DNA of 64,000 nt, taken from assembly GCF_000499845.2 (NCBI RefSeq), contig NC_023759.2, positions 24,745,670 through 24,809,669 of the forward strand, read 5' to 3'. This DNA comes from Phaseolus vulgaris. Its lineage: Eukaryota > Streptophyta > Magnoliopsida > Fabales > Fabaceae. Made by a program: the position numbers and the translations under genes. The notes under the pieces are model-generated. The model saw nothing but the letters and a program-made list of their open reading frames with translations. It did not search any database and was not told the DNA's origin. How positions within the stretch are numbered: position 1 is the first letter of the stretch; each line of letters opens with the position of its first letter. This document shows, one piece after another, positions 52,595-63,472 of this stretch.

Positions 52595-53749
52595 TGTTCC
52601 GACCGGTTGACCTGGGACGTCTTTGTGCGCAACCTTGCCCGTCAACTAGGGACACCTTCCCTCTGGCTACCTGTGAATACCTGCAAAGAAGGAAAAAAGG
52701 GCGCCCTAGCAGCCGTTTGCACTCCGACGCTCAAGTCAGCTAGCGAGAAACACCAAACACTCTACACCTTTGTATCGGAGCACCGTGAATGGCACTCTGA
52801 AGGTGGTCGAAAGAACTGTGTGTTATGTATCTTTTCTCCCTCTGGCAAACAACCTCTCTCTGGTCCCTTGTGCGTACCCTCAAGACTCGAGCAAGCAACT
52901 AAAGTGTATTCTGGGAAAATCTGCCAAAAGTTCGAACCCTGTTTCCCACGTCCGAGGTTCTATTTAAACTACTCTAGCATTTAAAGCGTCTTAAAGCGCA
53001 TTTAAGGTTATGAAACGTTCAGCGCCTTTAAGACGTTTAAACCGCTTGGAGCATTTAAAGTACCTTAAACGCTCGAAACGTAAACTTTATTAAATAACTT
53101 TAATTACCTTATACCTGACAAATTGATGTTTCTATTCTGACTTGGCTGCTATTACACGTGGAGGGCCTCACAGCACCGTGACCCCACCTGGGGGTATTTC
53201 CTCGTGTGAGCCCTCCTTCCTGGGAGTGCATCTGCGCAAGGGGTGACTTTTTGGGTGCCAACTCATGCCCCCAAACCTCTAGTCACTCGCTTTGAGAGCG
53301 TATCTACCTTCCTCTCGTACCCTGCACCTGGCTACCCCTGGGCGTGACCCTTCTCATGAGTCGTAACTATCCCAAGGGCTTCTCTGGGGCGACATGGGCA
53401 CTTCACGAGTCAGATTGCTCTCCACTGGCGCTAGTACCATGGCCTTGAAGCCACCTTTCTCTTCCCTTTATTACTACCCTGAGTTATCGGGGTTTGAGGT
53501 CTTCCCATGGCATCACTCCCTCCATGGTCTTTCCTACCCATGGGCATCGGGGAGCAACACTGTGGTTGCCTTGCTCTTGTGACATTTACCTTAGCGACGC
53601 CCTACCTTGGCGACGCCCGCCCTAGGCGACGTCTTATCTTGGCGACGCTTCCTCTTGGCGACGCCTGCACTTGGCGTCGCCTCACCTAGGCGACGCCTTA
53701 TGTTGACTTTGACCTCGACTTTGTCAACGCCCAGGTACGGGACGGTACA
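52595..53749 (-). repeat. 3' LTR of Tat-5
   Basis: On the plus strand it starts TGTTCCGACCGGTTGACC and ends CGGGACGGTACA. It is 1155 bp. GGCGACGCC repeats lie at 53600-53700 and the CCATGG hairpin at 53522-53543. Confidence 0.9.
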
Positions 53750-53778
53750 CAAGCCCCCCAGTCTTAAGCTAAAAGACT
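53750..53778 (-). other. PPT of Tat-5 with adjacent hairpin
   Basis: CAAGCCCCCC is followed by AGTCTT (53760-53765), a 7-base loop and AAGACT (53773-53778). Confidence 0.8.
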
Positions 53779-54475
53779 GTGGTCAGCGAAAAGACTAAGG
53801 CCTCGCCCACGCCATCCACGTGGCATCCTGGTGACATGTCATTCTTGCTGACGTGACACTCCTCAAACTATTGACGTGACTGCTCTTTATGGTTGATTGG
53901 ACATCCTCTGAAATGGGGAAAGCCACCTTTTGGGGCCACACTTAATCGCTCGCCACGTGGTTCATCACGCGGTCAGCCTCAAGAGTCTCTTGCGCTCCCA
54001 TTGAGCGCCTAATCCTTTGACACGCGGCTCAATCGCACGGTCCCAAATTAGCGCCTCTTGGGTTGCAAATGTAACGTTTAAGACTTCGAAATCCCGCGCC
54101 CCAAACACTGTTCTATTCACTCTTTCGCATTGTGCGCTACTGTTCATCTCTCTTTCTCTGAAATTCTAGTGATCGTTGCTCCCTCTGCGCTTCCTCAACA
54201 ACCACCGACCCACACGTTCAAAGTTATGATTTTTCTACCTCCATGGCTCTTCTTCTTCATTGTGTTGCATTGCTGTGTATGAACTGCCTGGGACTGTTTA
54301 TGTTTCTGCATTTCTGTATTCTTTTCGCTCGTTCGTTCTTCTACGCTCTCTTCTCCCCCTTTCTGGGTTTCTTCGCGTGGGTGGCATTTTCTAGTGTTTC
54401 TCTTCCCCTTTCTGCCTTGACATCGCTTGTTAAAACCCTTTTCCTTTCTTCTTTCTTCAGCTATTTATCCGCATC
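53779..54475 (+). other. aORF promoter and leader region of Tat-5
   Basis: G-boxes CACGTG lie at 53817-53822 and 53954-53959. A long pyrimidine tract ends in CTTTCTTCAG (54451-54460), a 3' splice site 15 bases before the aORF ATG. A hydrophobic open frame at 54243-54560 covers this leader and is probably chance. Confidence 0.5.
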
Positions 54476-55532
54476 ATGGTGCGCTCGAAACCGAAGTCCA
54501 GTTCTCCCCCCAAGACCAACTACAAGGCCTTCTATAAATGGGCCTCTGACGATCTCTTAAACGAATGCACCACCTTGACAACCTTCGAGGATGTGGAGAA
54601 CCATCGGGGTGACCCTCATTTATACAACTTCAACGCCTTCTGTCGCACCCACGATGCCCACATCTCCGTCCGCCCCAGCACACCGGAGGAACCCGTTTGT
54701 GTGGATGACAGACCCAGGGGTAGGGCCCCCTTTTTCTTCATGTACCAAACTGTATTCAAACGCGTTGATGTGCGCCTTCCATTTACACCCTTCGAGAAAC
54801 TCCTCACGGAGATCAACACGGCCCCCGCCCAGCTACATCCTAATAGCTGGGCCTTCGTTCGGGCCTTTCAAATTCTCTGTGGATATCTAGGTGTTCTTCC
54901 TTCTGTGGACGTCTTTCTACATTTCTTCGAGGTGAAGAAGCAAGGGAAAAGCCTCTGGGTGAGCTTTTCCGGGAGCGCCGGCAGGATCATCCTCTCCCTC
55001 TTCCAGAACTCGTACAAAGGTTGGAAAGGAAAATTCTTCAGGGTGTGCTGCGCCAAACAGGACCCCACATCCTTGGATGGTTTCCCCCTATACTGGACAG
55101 AGCATCCCAAGCTGCTCAAGCCTAAGGCCCTTGATGAACTTTCTTCCGCTGGTAGAGGGGTATGTGAGGCCTTGGCTGGCCTGGGGATTGTTTTTGACAC
55201 GCTGAAGCTCATAGCGTGTGAGTACAACGCACACACCCTGTCCACCTATTTTGGTAGGGAGGCTCATTCCTTGTTACCTTTTGTCCTTCCTTTCTTATCT
55301 GTGCTTTATTGCATCATGCTTGTACTGTTGGCCTTCTCCACATGTCTCCCACATTGCTAAGTGTTCATTTGTACTCTTTCTATTTCATTTACCTGCATGC
55401 CTTGTGGATCTGTATAACTGCGTTGGCGGTGGGATTGGCATTCTGTGCTTTGTGTGTAATTGACGCCTCGTGCTTGGTCTGGTGTGGCTTTAACTCCTAT
55501 TCTTTGGTTTGTTTGAATGCAGGATCAGTTAT
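54476..55532 (+). pseudogene. Tat-5 antisense gene (aORF), interrupted by Tat-6
   Basis: Exon 1 (54476-55253) is fully open and encodes the N-terminal domain: NYKAFYKWASDDLLNEC, RPSTPEEPVCVDDRPRG, LLTEINTAPAQLHPNSWAFV, SVDVFLHFFEVKKQGKSLW, GWKGKFFRVC, LDGFPLYWTE. It is close to Tat-1 aORF-1. Intron 55254-55522 (269 bp) has donor TTTTG|GTAGGG and acceptor GAATGCAG|GATCAG. Exon 2 starts G-S-V as in Tat-1 but is cut after ten bases (55532). If spliced, the protein would read into the Tat-6 LTR and stop after about 30 foreign residues. Confidence 0.8.
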
Positions 55533-56753
55533 TGTACCGTCCCGTACCCGGGCGTTGACTAAATCAAGGTCAAAAGTCAACATCAGGGGTCAAAGTCAAT
55601 GCAAGGCGTTGCCTAGGTGAAGAGACGCTAAGTGCCAGCGTCGTCAACCAGGGCGTCACCAAGACAAGGCGTCGCCTAGGGGAAGGCGTCGCCCAACCAG
55701 GGCATCGCCAGATCAAACAGTGCTAAAGCAAGGCAATCACAGTGTGGTTCCCCGATACCCATGGGTAGGAAAGACCATGGAAGGAGCGACGCCGTGGGAA
55801 GGCCTCAGGTCCTGATAGCCCGAGGCAGCGATAAAGAGAAGGAAAAGGTGGCTTCAAGGCCATAGTGATAGCACCAGTGTAGGGCAGCCTGACTCGCGAA
55901 GTACCCCTGCCACCCCAGAGACGCCTTTGGGACAGATATGACTCAAGAGGAAGGTCACGCCCAGGGTAGCCGGGTGCAGGGTACGAGAGGAAGGCAGATA
56001 CGCTCTCAAAGTAAGTGACTAGATGATTGGGGGCATGAGTTGGCACCCAAAAAGTCCCCCCTAGCGCAGTAGCACTCCCAAGCAGGAGGACTCACACGTA
56101 GAAACGTCCCCAGATGGGCAGAAACGCCCCCAGATGGGGTCACGGCGTCGTGAGGCCCTCCACGTGTACGACAGCCATGTCAGAATAGAAACACCCTTTA
56201 GTCAGGTGCCAGGTAATTAAAGTCATTCAATACAGTTTCCGTTTCGAGCGTTCAGGTACTATAATGGCTCCCAAGCGTTTCAACGTCTTAAATGCGCTAC
56301 GTTTTCTAATTAGATACGCTGATTGACTGCGTTACATTTGTAATTAAAGGCGCTTTAAGGCGCTTTAAATGCTTGGGTAGTTTAAGTAGCGCTGAGAATG
56401 TTGGAAACAGGGTTCGAACTTTTGGCAAATTTACTAGAACTCTCTAGTTGCTTGCTCGTGCTTTGAGGTTACGGACAAGGGACTGGGAAAAGATCTTTGC
56501 CTGAGGGAGAAAAACACACACACAATACACAGTTCTTTTTACCACCTTCAGGGTGCCATACGCGGTGCTCAAAGACGGAGGTGAAAAGTTTTGGTGTTTC
56601 TTGCTAGCTGACTTGAGCGTCGGAGTGCAAACGGCCGCTAGGGTGCCTCTTTGTCCTCTTTTTTGCAGGAAGCCACAGGTAACCAGTGGGAAGGAGTCCC
56701 TAGCTGACGGTTGAGGTCGCGCACGAAGACGTCCTGGTCAACCGGACGGAACA
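55533..56753 (+). repeat. 5' LTR of Tat-6
   Basis: It starts TGTACCGTCCCGTACC and ends ACGGAACA. It is 1221 bp. The CCATGG hairpin is at 55759-55780, with GGCGTCGCC motifs upstream. It is visibly more diverged from the Tat-1 LTRs than those are from each other. Confidence 0.92.
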
Positions 56754-56774
56754 TTTGGCGCCCACCGTGGGGCC
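56754..56774 (+). other. Primer binding site of Tat-6
   Basis: TTTGGCGCCCACCGTGGGG is the same as in Tat-1. Confidence 0.85.
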
Positions 56775-56852
56775 GATATAAAACATCAGTCCCATCACAA
56801 GTTCGAGGAAATCTACTAAGTCGCAGTAACGTTGGAGGAGGTTGGAGTGACA

Positions 56853-59800
56853 ATGGCCCCCACCAGACGAAGTACAGCACGCGCAGCCCCAGCAGAACTA
56901 TCCATGCAACAGGTCCTGGAGATAATGAGGGGGCTGCAGTAGGATATGGCGGAGTCGAAACTGAAACAGGAACGCATGCAGGCAGATCTCGATGCCTCGC
57001 ATGAGCGAAATGAAGAGCTCCTCCGTGTAAATGAGGAGTTGCGCCAGGGCCTGAGAAATGATCGGAGGCGGCATGGACATGACGAGATGGAGAACCATTC
57101 CCCACCAAGGGAGTTTTCCACTCCCTTCTCGCAGGAGATCCCAGATGCAGTGATCCCGAACACGTTCGCGGGGCCCAAGGTGATCTTCACCGGGATGGAG
57201 GACCCGGAGACGCACCTTGCCGCATTTCACACACAGATGGTCCTGGTAGGCGGTTCTGACGCTGCCAAGTGCAAGCTCTTTATGAGCACCCTGACTGGGA
57301 TGGCTATGGACTGGTTCATCAGCCTCCCGGACGGTCATATCACATCTTTCTGCCAATTGTCACGATTGTTCAGGGAACAGTACTTAGCAAACAAGGCCCC
57401 GCCGCCGGTCTCTTACGATCTGTTTGATGTGAAGCAGTATCAAGGGGAGACCCTGAAGGAGTATATCAATCGCTTCGGGGCCCAGGTCGTGATGGTTGGT
57501 ACGACAGAGGAGCCTATGATCGTGTACGCGTTCGTGAAAGGCGTATGCCTCGGTCCTTTTGGAGAATCCATCATCCGCAACCGCCCTAGGACTTTCGCTG
57601 AGCTACGGCGTAGGGCGGTAGAACATATTGCTTCTGAAGGGGAGGTGTGCGTGAAGCGCACCAGCGTCGTACCCTCATGCCTGAGGGGACCGGCGCGAGC
57701 TCAACCCGTCAGTGTCAATGAGACCACGACGGGAAGAAAGAAACCAGAGGCGAGACGCCCCTATGAGGCCAGAAAGCCCCAGCCCCGGGGTCCAGCAGGA
57801 GGCGATCGCCCAGCCAGAGAAAGGGCGAGACCGGCGAGGTACAAGTTCGTGGTAGAGCTGAAGGACCTGATCGCCGTGCCTAATATAGCCGAGAGGCAGA
57901 GGCGACCGGTGAAGACTGACAAGGTGCTGGGGCCTCGCAAAGACTCTTGGTGCGAGTTCCACGAGGCTTTCGGGTACCACATTGATAACTACCTGTCGTT
58001 GGGTTACCAGCTAGATGAGCTGGTGAGAACTGGGTTTTTGAAGGATTATGTCGCAGAGCCCGCGACGACCGCCACCTTGCCGCCGCCGGCGGAAGAACCA
58101 GCACACGAGATGCCTGTGCTTGGCGAGGTCCACACCATTGCTGGAGGTTTTTTCGGCGGGGGACCCACCGCCTCCCAGCGGAAGAAATACGCGAGGGGGG
58201 TCAATTCAATCGAAGAGAGACTCTCGGGGGAGCCATGGGAGTTGGATCTCGTGTTCACGAGAGGAGACCTTCGAGATGTGGTACCCCACGACAACGACCC
58301 CGTTGTCATCTCAGTCGTCACAGCCGGTAGGAAGGTGCACAGAGTGCTTGTCGACCAAGGAAGTTCGGCAGACGTCATGTTCCTGTCAACCTTCAATAAG
58401 TTACGGTTGTCCCCCGACCTGCTGAGTCCCTACACGGGGTGCCTGTATGGGTTCGGGGATAACCAGGTGGAAGTCCGGGGTTACCTGGAGTTGAGGACTA
58501 CGTTCACGGACGGAGAGGCCTCCCGTACCGAAAGCATCCGGTACCTGGTCGTGAACGCCAACTCCGCCTACAACATTTTGCTGGGCAGGCCGGCGTTAAA
58601 CCGTTTGAACGCGGTGTCCTCCACATGCCACATGAAGATGAAGCTGCCGGATCTCAGTGGCAAGGTGATAGTCATCAGGTCAGACCAGGAGGAGGCAAGG
58701 AAATGCTATGAGAACAGCCTGAAAACGAAGAGAGGCGTGTTCATGGTATATGAACGTCCGCCGAGCGCGGACACGACGATGATTGAGGCGACGCCCGCTG
58801 GGTCGACGCCTAATGAGGCCATACCAGCGAGGGCGATGCCCGAAGCAGATGCGCCTATGGAGGAAGGCCCTGATGACGCGGCGCCCGTGGAAGAGGCGGC
58901 GCCCGTCGAGGATGATAGCAGGAAACAGCCCGCGGCTAACGCCGTAGAAAGGGAGATTGGCGGCAAGACATTCAAGTTAGGAAGTTTGCTGAGCCCAGAA
59001 GAACAGGAAGGGGTGGCGGAAGTGATTTCACGCCACCTGGATGCCTTCGCATGGTCCGCCTCGGATATGCCTGGCATCGATCCCGATTTCCTGTGTCACC
59101 ACCTCAGCATGGACGCCACGGTCCGCCCCGTGCGCCAGAGAAGGAGAAAGTTCAATGAGGAACGACAGCAGGTGGTGAAAGACGAAACGCAGAAGCTGTT
59201 GAGTGCTGGCCACATCAGGGAGATTCAATACCCTGAGTGGCTTGCCAACGTCGTCTTGGTGAAAAAGGCGAACGAAAAATGGAGGATTTGCGTGGACTTC
59301 ACGGACCTAAATAAGGCGTGCCCAAAGGACTCGTACCCGCTGCCCAGCATCGACGCCTTGGTAGATAGTGCGTCCGGCAGCAAGGTGTTGAGTTTCTTGG
59401 ACGCCTTCTCGGGGTACAACCAGATCAAGATGCACCCAAGAGATGAGAACAAAACTGCATTCATGACTGAGACGTGCAGCTACTGCTATAAGGTGATGCC
59501 TTTTGGGCTGAAAAACGCGGGCGCCACGTACCAAAGGTCAATGGACAAGGTCCTAGCTCCCATGCTCGGGAGGAATGTGTACGCCTATGTAGACGACATG
59601 GTGGTGGCGTCGCAGGATAGGGCGCAGCACATGGCGGATCTGGAGGAATTGTTCGTCACGATATCCAAGTACCGCCTCAAGTTAAACCCTGAGAAGTGTG
59701 TTTTCGGGGTAGAGGCCGGTAAGTTCTTGGGTTTTATGCTCACAGAGAGGGGGATAGAGGCGAACCCCGACAAATGCGCGGCGATTATCGCCATGCGAAG

Positions 59801-60038
59801 CCCGACGTCGGTAAAAGAGGTGCAACAGCTGACAGGGCTGATGGCGGCGCTCTCGAGGTTTGTTTCCGCCGGGGGAGAGAAGGGGCATCCATATTTCCAG
59901 TGCCTCAAGAGAAACAGTCGCTTTGCATGGACTGATGAATGCGAAGCGGCTTTCATTGAGCTAAAGGAGTACCTGGCGACGCCGCCGGTCCTCTGCAAAC
60001 CGGTAACGGCGTGCCCCTCCGGTTATATTTTACTGTAA
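56853..60038 (+). pseudogene. gag-pol: Tat-6 gag, protease and RT in one frame
   Basis: The ATG at 56853 is followed by TAG at 56940-56942 (CAG in Tat-1). The same frame then runs without a stop from 56943 to 60038, showing that gag, protease and RT form one continuous frame in this family. The zinc knuckle is damaged: CEFHEAFGYHIDNYL has Y in place of the third and fourth ligands. Protease has DQGSSADVMF, and RT has YVDDMVV. The acidic APVEEA linker is shorter than in Tat-1. A 1-bp loss near 60007 (after VLCKPV) ends the frame. Confidence 0.9.
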
Positions 60039-61354
60039 CGGAGCGGGCCATCAGTTTTGTGTTAGTCCAAGAGCAGGACCACAGTCAGAAGCCCATCTAT
60101 TTTGTAAGCAAGGCGTTACAAGGAGCTGAGACGAGATACCAAGCGCTGGAGAAGGCAGCGCTAGCGGTAGTATTTTCTGCCAGGAGGCTCCGTCATTACT
60201 TCCACAGCTTCACGGTGGTGGTGATGACGAACCTCCCTATACAGAAGGTGCTGCAGAAGCCTGATGTGGCTGGGAGAATGGTACGCTGGGCGGTGGAACT
60301 GTCAGAATTCGACATCCGGTATGAGCCTAGAGGATCCATCAAAGGGCAGGTATACACGGATTTTATAGCGGAACTTTCGCCCGGAGGTGAGCAAGAGGTG
60401 GAAGTGGGCTCGCAGTGGCTGCTCTCGGTTGATGGCTCTTCCAACCGACAGGGGAGTGGTGCGGGAATAGTCTTGGAGGGACCCAACGGCGTGCTGATTG
60501 AGCAGGCCCTGCGCTTCGCCTTCAAGGCAAGTAACAATCAGGCAGAATATGAAGCCCTGATAGCAGGAATGCTCCTGGCCAAGGAGATGGGCGCGCAGAA
60601 CCTCCTGGTGAAAAGCGACTCCCAGCTGATTACGGGGCAGGTGTCGGGCGAGTTTCAGGCGAAGGACCCACAGATGGCGGCGTACCTGAAGTACGTCCAG
60701 TTGTTAAAAGGAGCATTCAACGCTCTTGAGCTGATACATGTCCCGAGGGAGCAGAATGCCAGAGCTGACCTGCTTGCAAAGCTGGCCAGCTCAGGCAAGG
60801 GGGGTAGACAGAGGACGGTGATCCAAGAGACTCTCAAAGCTCCGCGTAGATTCGTGGAAGACAACAAGGTGGATGTCCTCCAGATTTATACAACAAGGGG
60901 AAGGCCGAGGAGTCATTGCTCTTTGACCCAAAATACGCAGAGGGCACCCCGCATCAGCACGTACGCGGACGTGCCCGAGGGAGAGCAGATGCAGGTATGC
61001 GTTTTGGCCAAGGGAGACACCTGGATGACGCCCTACAAGCGATACCTGGCGAATGGGGCTCTCCCAGTGGAGCCTGAAGAGGGTAAAAAGGTCAAAAGAA
61101 ATGCCGCAAGATATACTTTGGTGGATGGCGTGCTGTTCAGACACGGTTTCACTCACCCTATCCTAACATGCGTCAGTGGCGACGAGTGCACCAGGATAAT
61201 GGCGGAGCTACACGAAGGCATCTGCGGGAGCCACGTAGGGGGAAGATCCCTAGCCTCCAAGGTAATACACGCAGGTTTCTTCTGGCCAACAGTGAAAGAG
61301 GACTGCGCACGACACGCCCAGCGGTGCAGGCAATGCCAAAAGCACGCCGACTAG
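60011..61354 (+). pseudogene. pol: Tat-6 RNase H, second RNase H and integrase zinc domain
   Basis: The first RNase H (YFVSKALQGAETRYQ to YEPRG) and the second RNase H (VDGSSNRQG, NNQAEYEAL, KSDSQ, NARADLLAKLAS) are complete. Integrase begins with HEGICGSH and CRQCQKHAD. It stops at TAG 61352-61354 where Tat-1 has TGG (W). Confidence 0.88.
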
Positions 61355-62248
61355 CACAAGGCGCCGCCAGAAGAATTGCGATCCATATACAGCCCGTGGC
61401 CTTTCCATACATGGGGAATCGACATCCTGGGCCCGTTCCCACTGGCAATCAGGCAGATGAAGTATTTGATCGTCGCCATCGAATACTTCACCAAGTGGAT
61501 AGAGGAAGAGCCCGTAGCACAGATCACTGCGCACAAGGTATAGCATTTTGTCTGGAAGAACATTGTGTGCCGCTTTGGCGTACCTAGGCACCTGATATCC
61601 GATAACGGGACCCAGTTTGCCAGTCAGCAGCTGAGAAATCTGTGCGCTGAGGTAGGAATCAAAGAAGTGTTCGCATCGGTTGAACACCCCCAGACCAACG
61701 GACAAGTGGAGTCGGCAAACAGAGTTCTGCTGAGGGGGTTAAAAAGAAGGTTAGAGAAAGCCAAAGGGGCGTGGGCGGAAGAGGTACCAAGGATCGTATG
61801 GGCATATCACACCATGCCCCAATCCTCTACTATCGAGACGCCTTTCAGTTTGGTGTACGGGTCGGACGCGATGATTCCGGTAGAAATACATGAGAGCTCA
61901 CCACGTTTTCAAAACTTTGTGGTGGAGGAATCCAATGAAGAAAGGCGGGTAAACCTGGATCTATTAGATGAGGCCTGAGAAGAAGCCAAAATCAAAGCGG
62001 AAGCAGTGAAGAGAAGAGTAGAGCGACAATACAACTCTAAGGTAAAGCCGCGGCAGTTTCAGATTGGCGACCTGGTTATGAGAAAGGCTCACCCATACGA
62101 GTTGGAGAATAAGCTGTCTCCTAAGTGGACCGGACCCTTCAGAGTTACTGAGGCTAAGGGCAACGGTTCATACAACCTAGAGACCTTGGAGGGGGGTCCC
62201 ATCCCACGCAGTTGGAATGCAGCCAACTTAAAATTTTATTTCAGTTGA
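61355..62248 (+). pseudogene. int: Tat-6 integrase core and C-terminus, two further stops
   Basis: The same frame continues: WGIDILGPFP, then TAG at 61541-61543 (CAA in Tat-1, probably CAG before the change), SDNGTQF and NGQVESANR, then TGA at 61976-61978 (AGA in Tat-1). The C-terminal domain ends at LKFYFS, stop 62246-62248. All three catalytic acids are still encoded. Confidence 0.88.
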
Positions 62249-62259
62249 CTTATGTAAGC

Positions 62260-63075
62260 TGTACCGCCCTGGTAGTCGAAAGTGATGACGTGGCACCAAG
62301 CTACAGTGTAGGCGTGCTGACAAGGCGCCAGGTTGACAGAAGGGGAGGAAGTCGAGGGCTCGTGAAGTCGCCAGTTGTTAAGTTGGCGTGTTCCGATCTT
62401 CAGCATACCAGGCGATCGCCCGGTAGAAGGTGAAGTCGCCAGATGTAAACTCAGGCGACCAAGCGATTGGAGATCGCTAGAGCAAGCACATTGCCAGAGA
62501 TGAAAGTGGTGCAGATTATGAAGGCGGCCGGCGAGACCACAGGGAAGGTGTACGAAGGCGCCCTAACTCGCCAGTTCCAGTAGAGATCGCACTCCCAAGT
62601 TAGCTATGCACTGGGCAGTACCATGCATAAATAACTTAGCCAAAAAGAGAGTCAGAAGCAGCGCCCAAGTCAAGGAGGCTCCAGATGATGGCACGTGTAC
62701 GACTGGATGCGAGCCACGTGTCCGAGTCTGTAACTGCCAGGAGAGAGAAAGTAACCAGGTATATAAGAGTTTTCAACGAACTTTCTGAGGTACGCACGTT
62801 CAGATTACACTCTTTACGCTTGCGAGTTCTAGAGCTTACTGTGAGAGAGAACATTGCACGGTTCCTTGAGATTTCCTGAGTGTTCTTGCTCTTAGTATTT
62901 GGTGGTTCGGTCACTGACTTGGGCGTTGGAGTGCGATCGGCCGCAGCGGCGCCGCTCTGTTCTTTTGCAGGTTCTTGAGGTGGATCTCGAAGAAGGGCGG
63001 AGGTTCGAAGCGGTGCACGAGTCGATCCTTTGACGAGGCAGGTTCCAACGTTCTGGTCAACAGGCAGGATCATCA
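62260..63075 (+). repeat. 5' LTR of Tat-7
   Basis: It starts TGTACCGCCCTGG and ends GGATCATCA. It is 816 bp and closely similar to the Tat-4 LTRs. G-boxes are at 62692-62697 and 62715-62720, TATATAAG at 62760-62767. Confidence 0.92.
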
Positions 63076-63093
63076 GGCGCCCACCGTGGGGCC
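63076..63093 (+). other. Primer binding site of Tat-7
   Basis: GGCGCCCACCGTGGGGCC lies directly after the LTR. Confidence 0.85.
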
Positions 63094-63472
63094 ATGTAAA
63101 ACCTGTTCCCATCCACAGCGTGAGTTCTTGGAGGTTTTCGTGATTTTCTGTGTGGTTGTGTGCTGGTGCAACCGTAGTTTGCTGGTCGCTTGAGATTTGT
63201 TCGGTGTTTTCGCATTTTCCACCGTTCGTTTGGATTTTTGTTCGGTGAAGTGAAGCTTTCTGCTGTTTACGCGCGATCTGTTCGGTGGAATTTGAGTTCC
63301 CTCGCTCGTTTGGTTATCTGTGGGAGGAGCGGTGGTTTCTGGTGGAGTTGCAGGTTTCTTTGAAGGTTTGCGGTGTTCTTGCGGAGTTTCGCGCAGTTTT
63401 TCCGATTGATCGTTGAGTCGATCGTAGCTGAAGTAGGTGTTGGTCGCTGCATTCTGTGAGTCGCTAAGTTTC

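Larger units (their letters stand above)
52595..55532 (-). mobile_element. Tat-5: family A element, minus strand, 3' end only (interrupted by Tat-6)
   Basis: It comprises the 3' LTR, PPT and the antisense gene up to ten bases into its second coding exon, where Tat-6 is inserted. The remainder should lie beyond the window. The sequence before the LTR is TCATC (52590-52594), the expected target duplication. Confidence 0.88.
55533..62259 (+). mobile_element. Tat-6: family A element, 5' part, interrupted by Tat-7
   Basis: It has a 5' LTR (55533-56753), PBS, and gag-pol to the integrase stop at 62248. It is then cut by Tat-7 at 62260. The target site is GTTAT (55528-55532). Gag-pol has four in-frame stops and one 1-bp loss. 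Confidence 0.92.

Noticed and set aside
54243..54560. Hydrophobic 105-codon ORF upstream of the Tat-5 aORF
   Set aside because: It is translation of the pyrimidine-rich leader and overlaps the aORF start in another frame. Pyrimidine tracts always give F/L/S-rich peptides.
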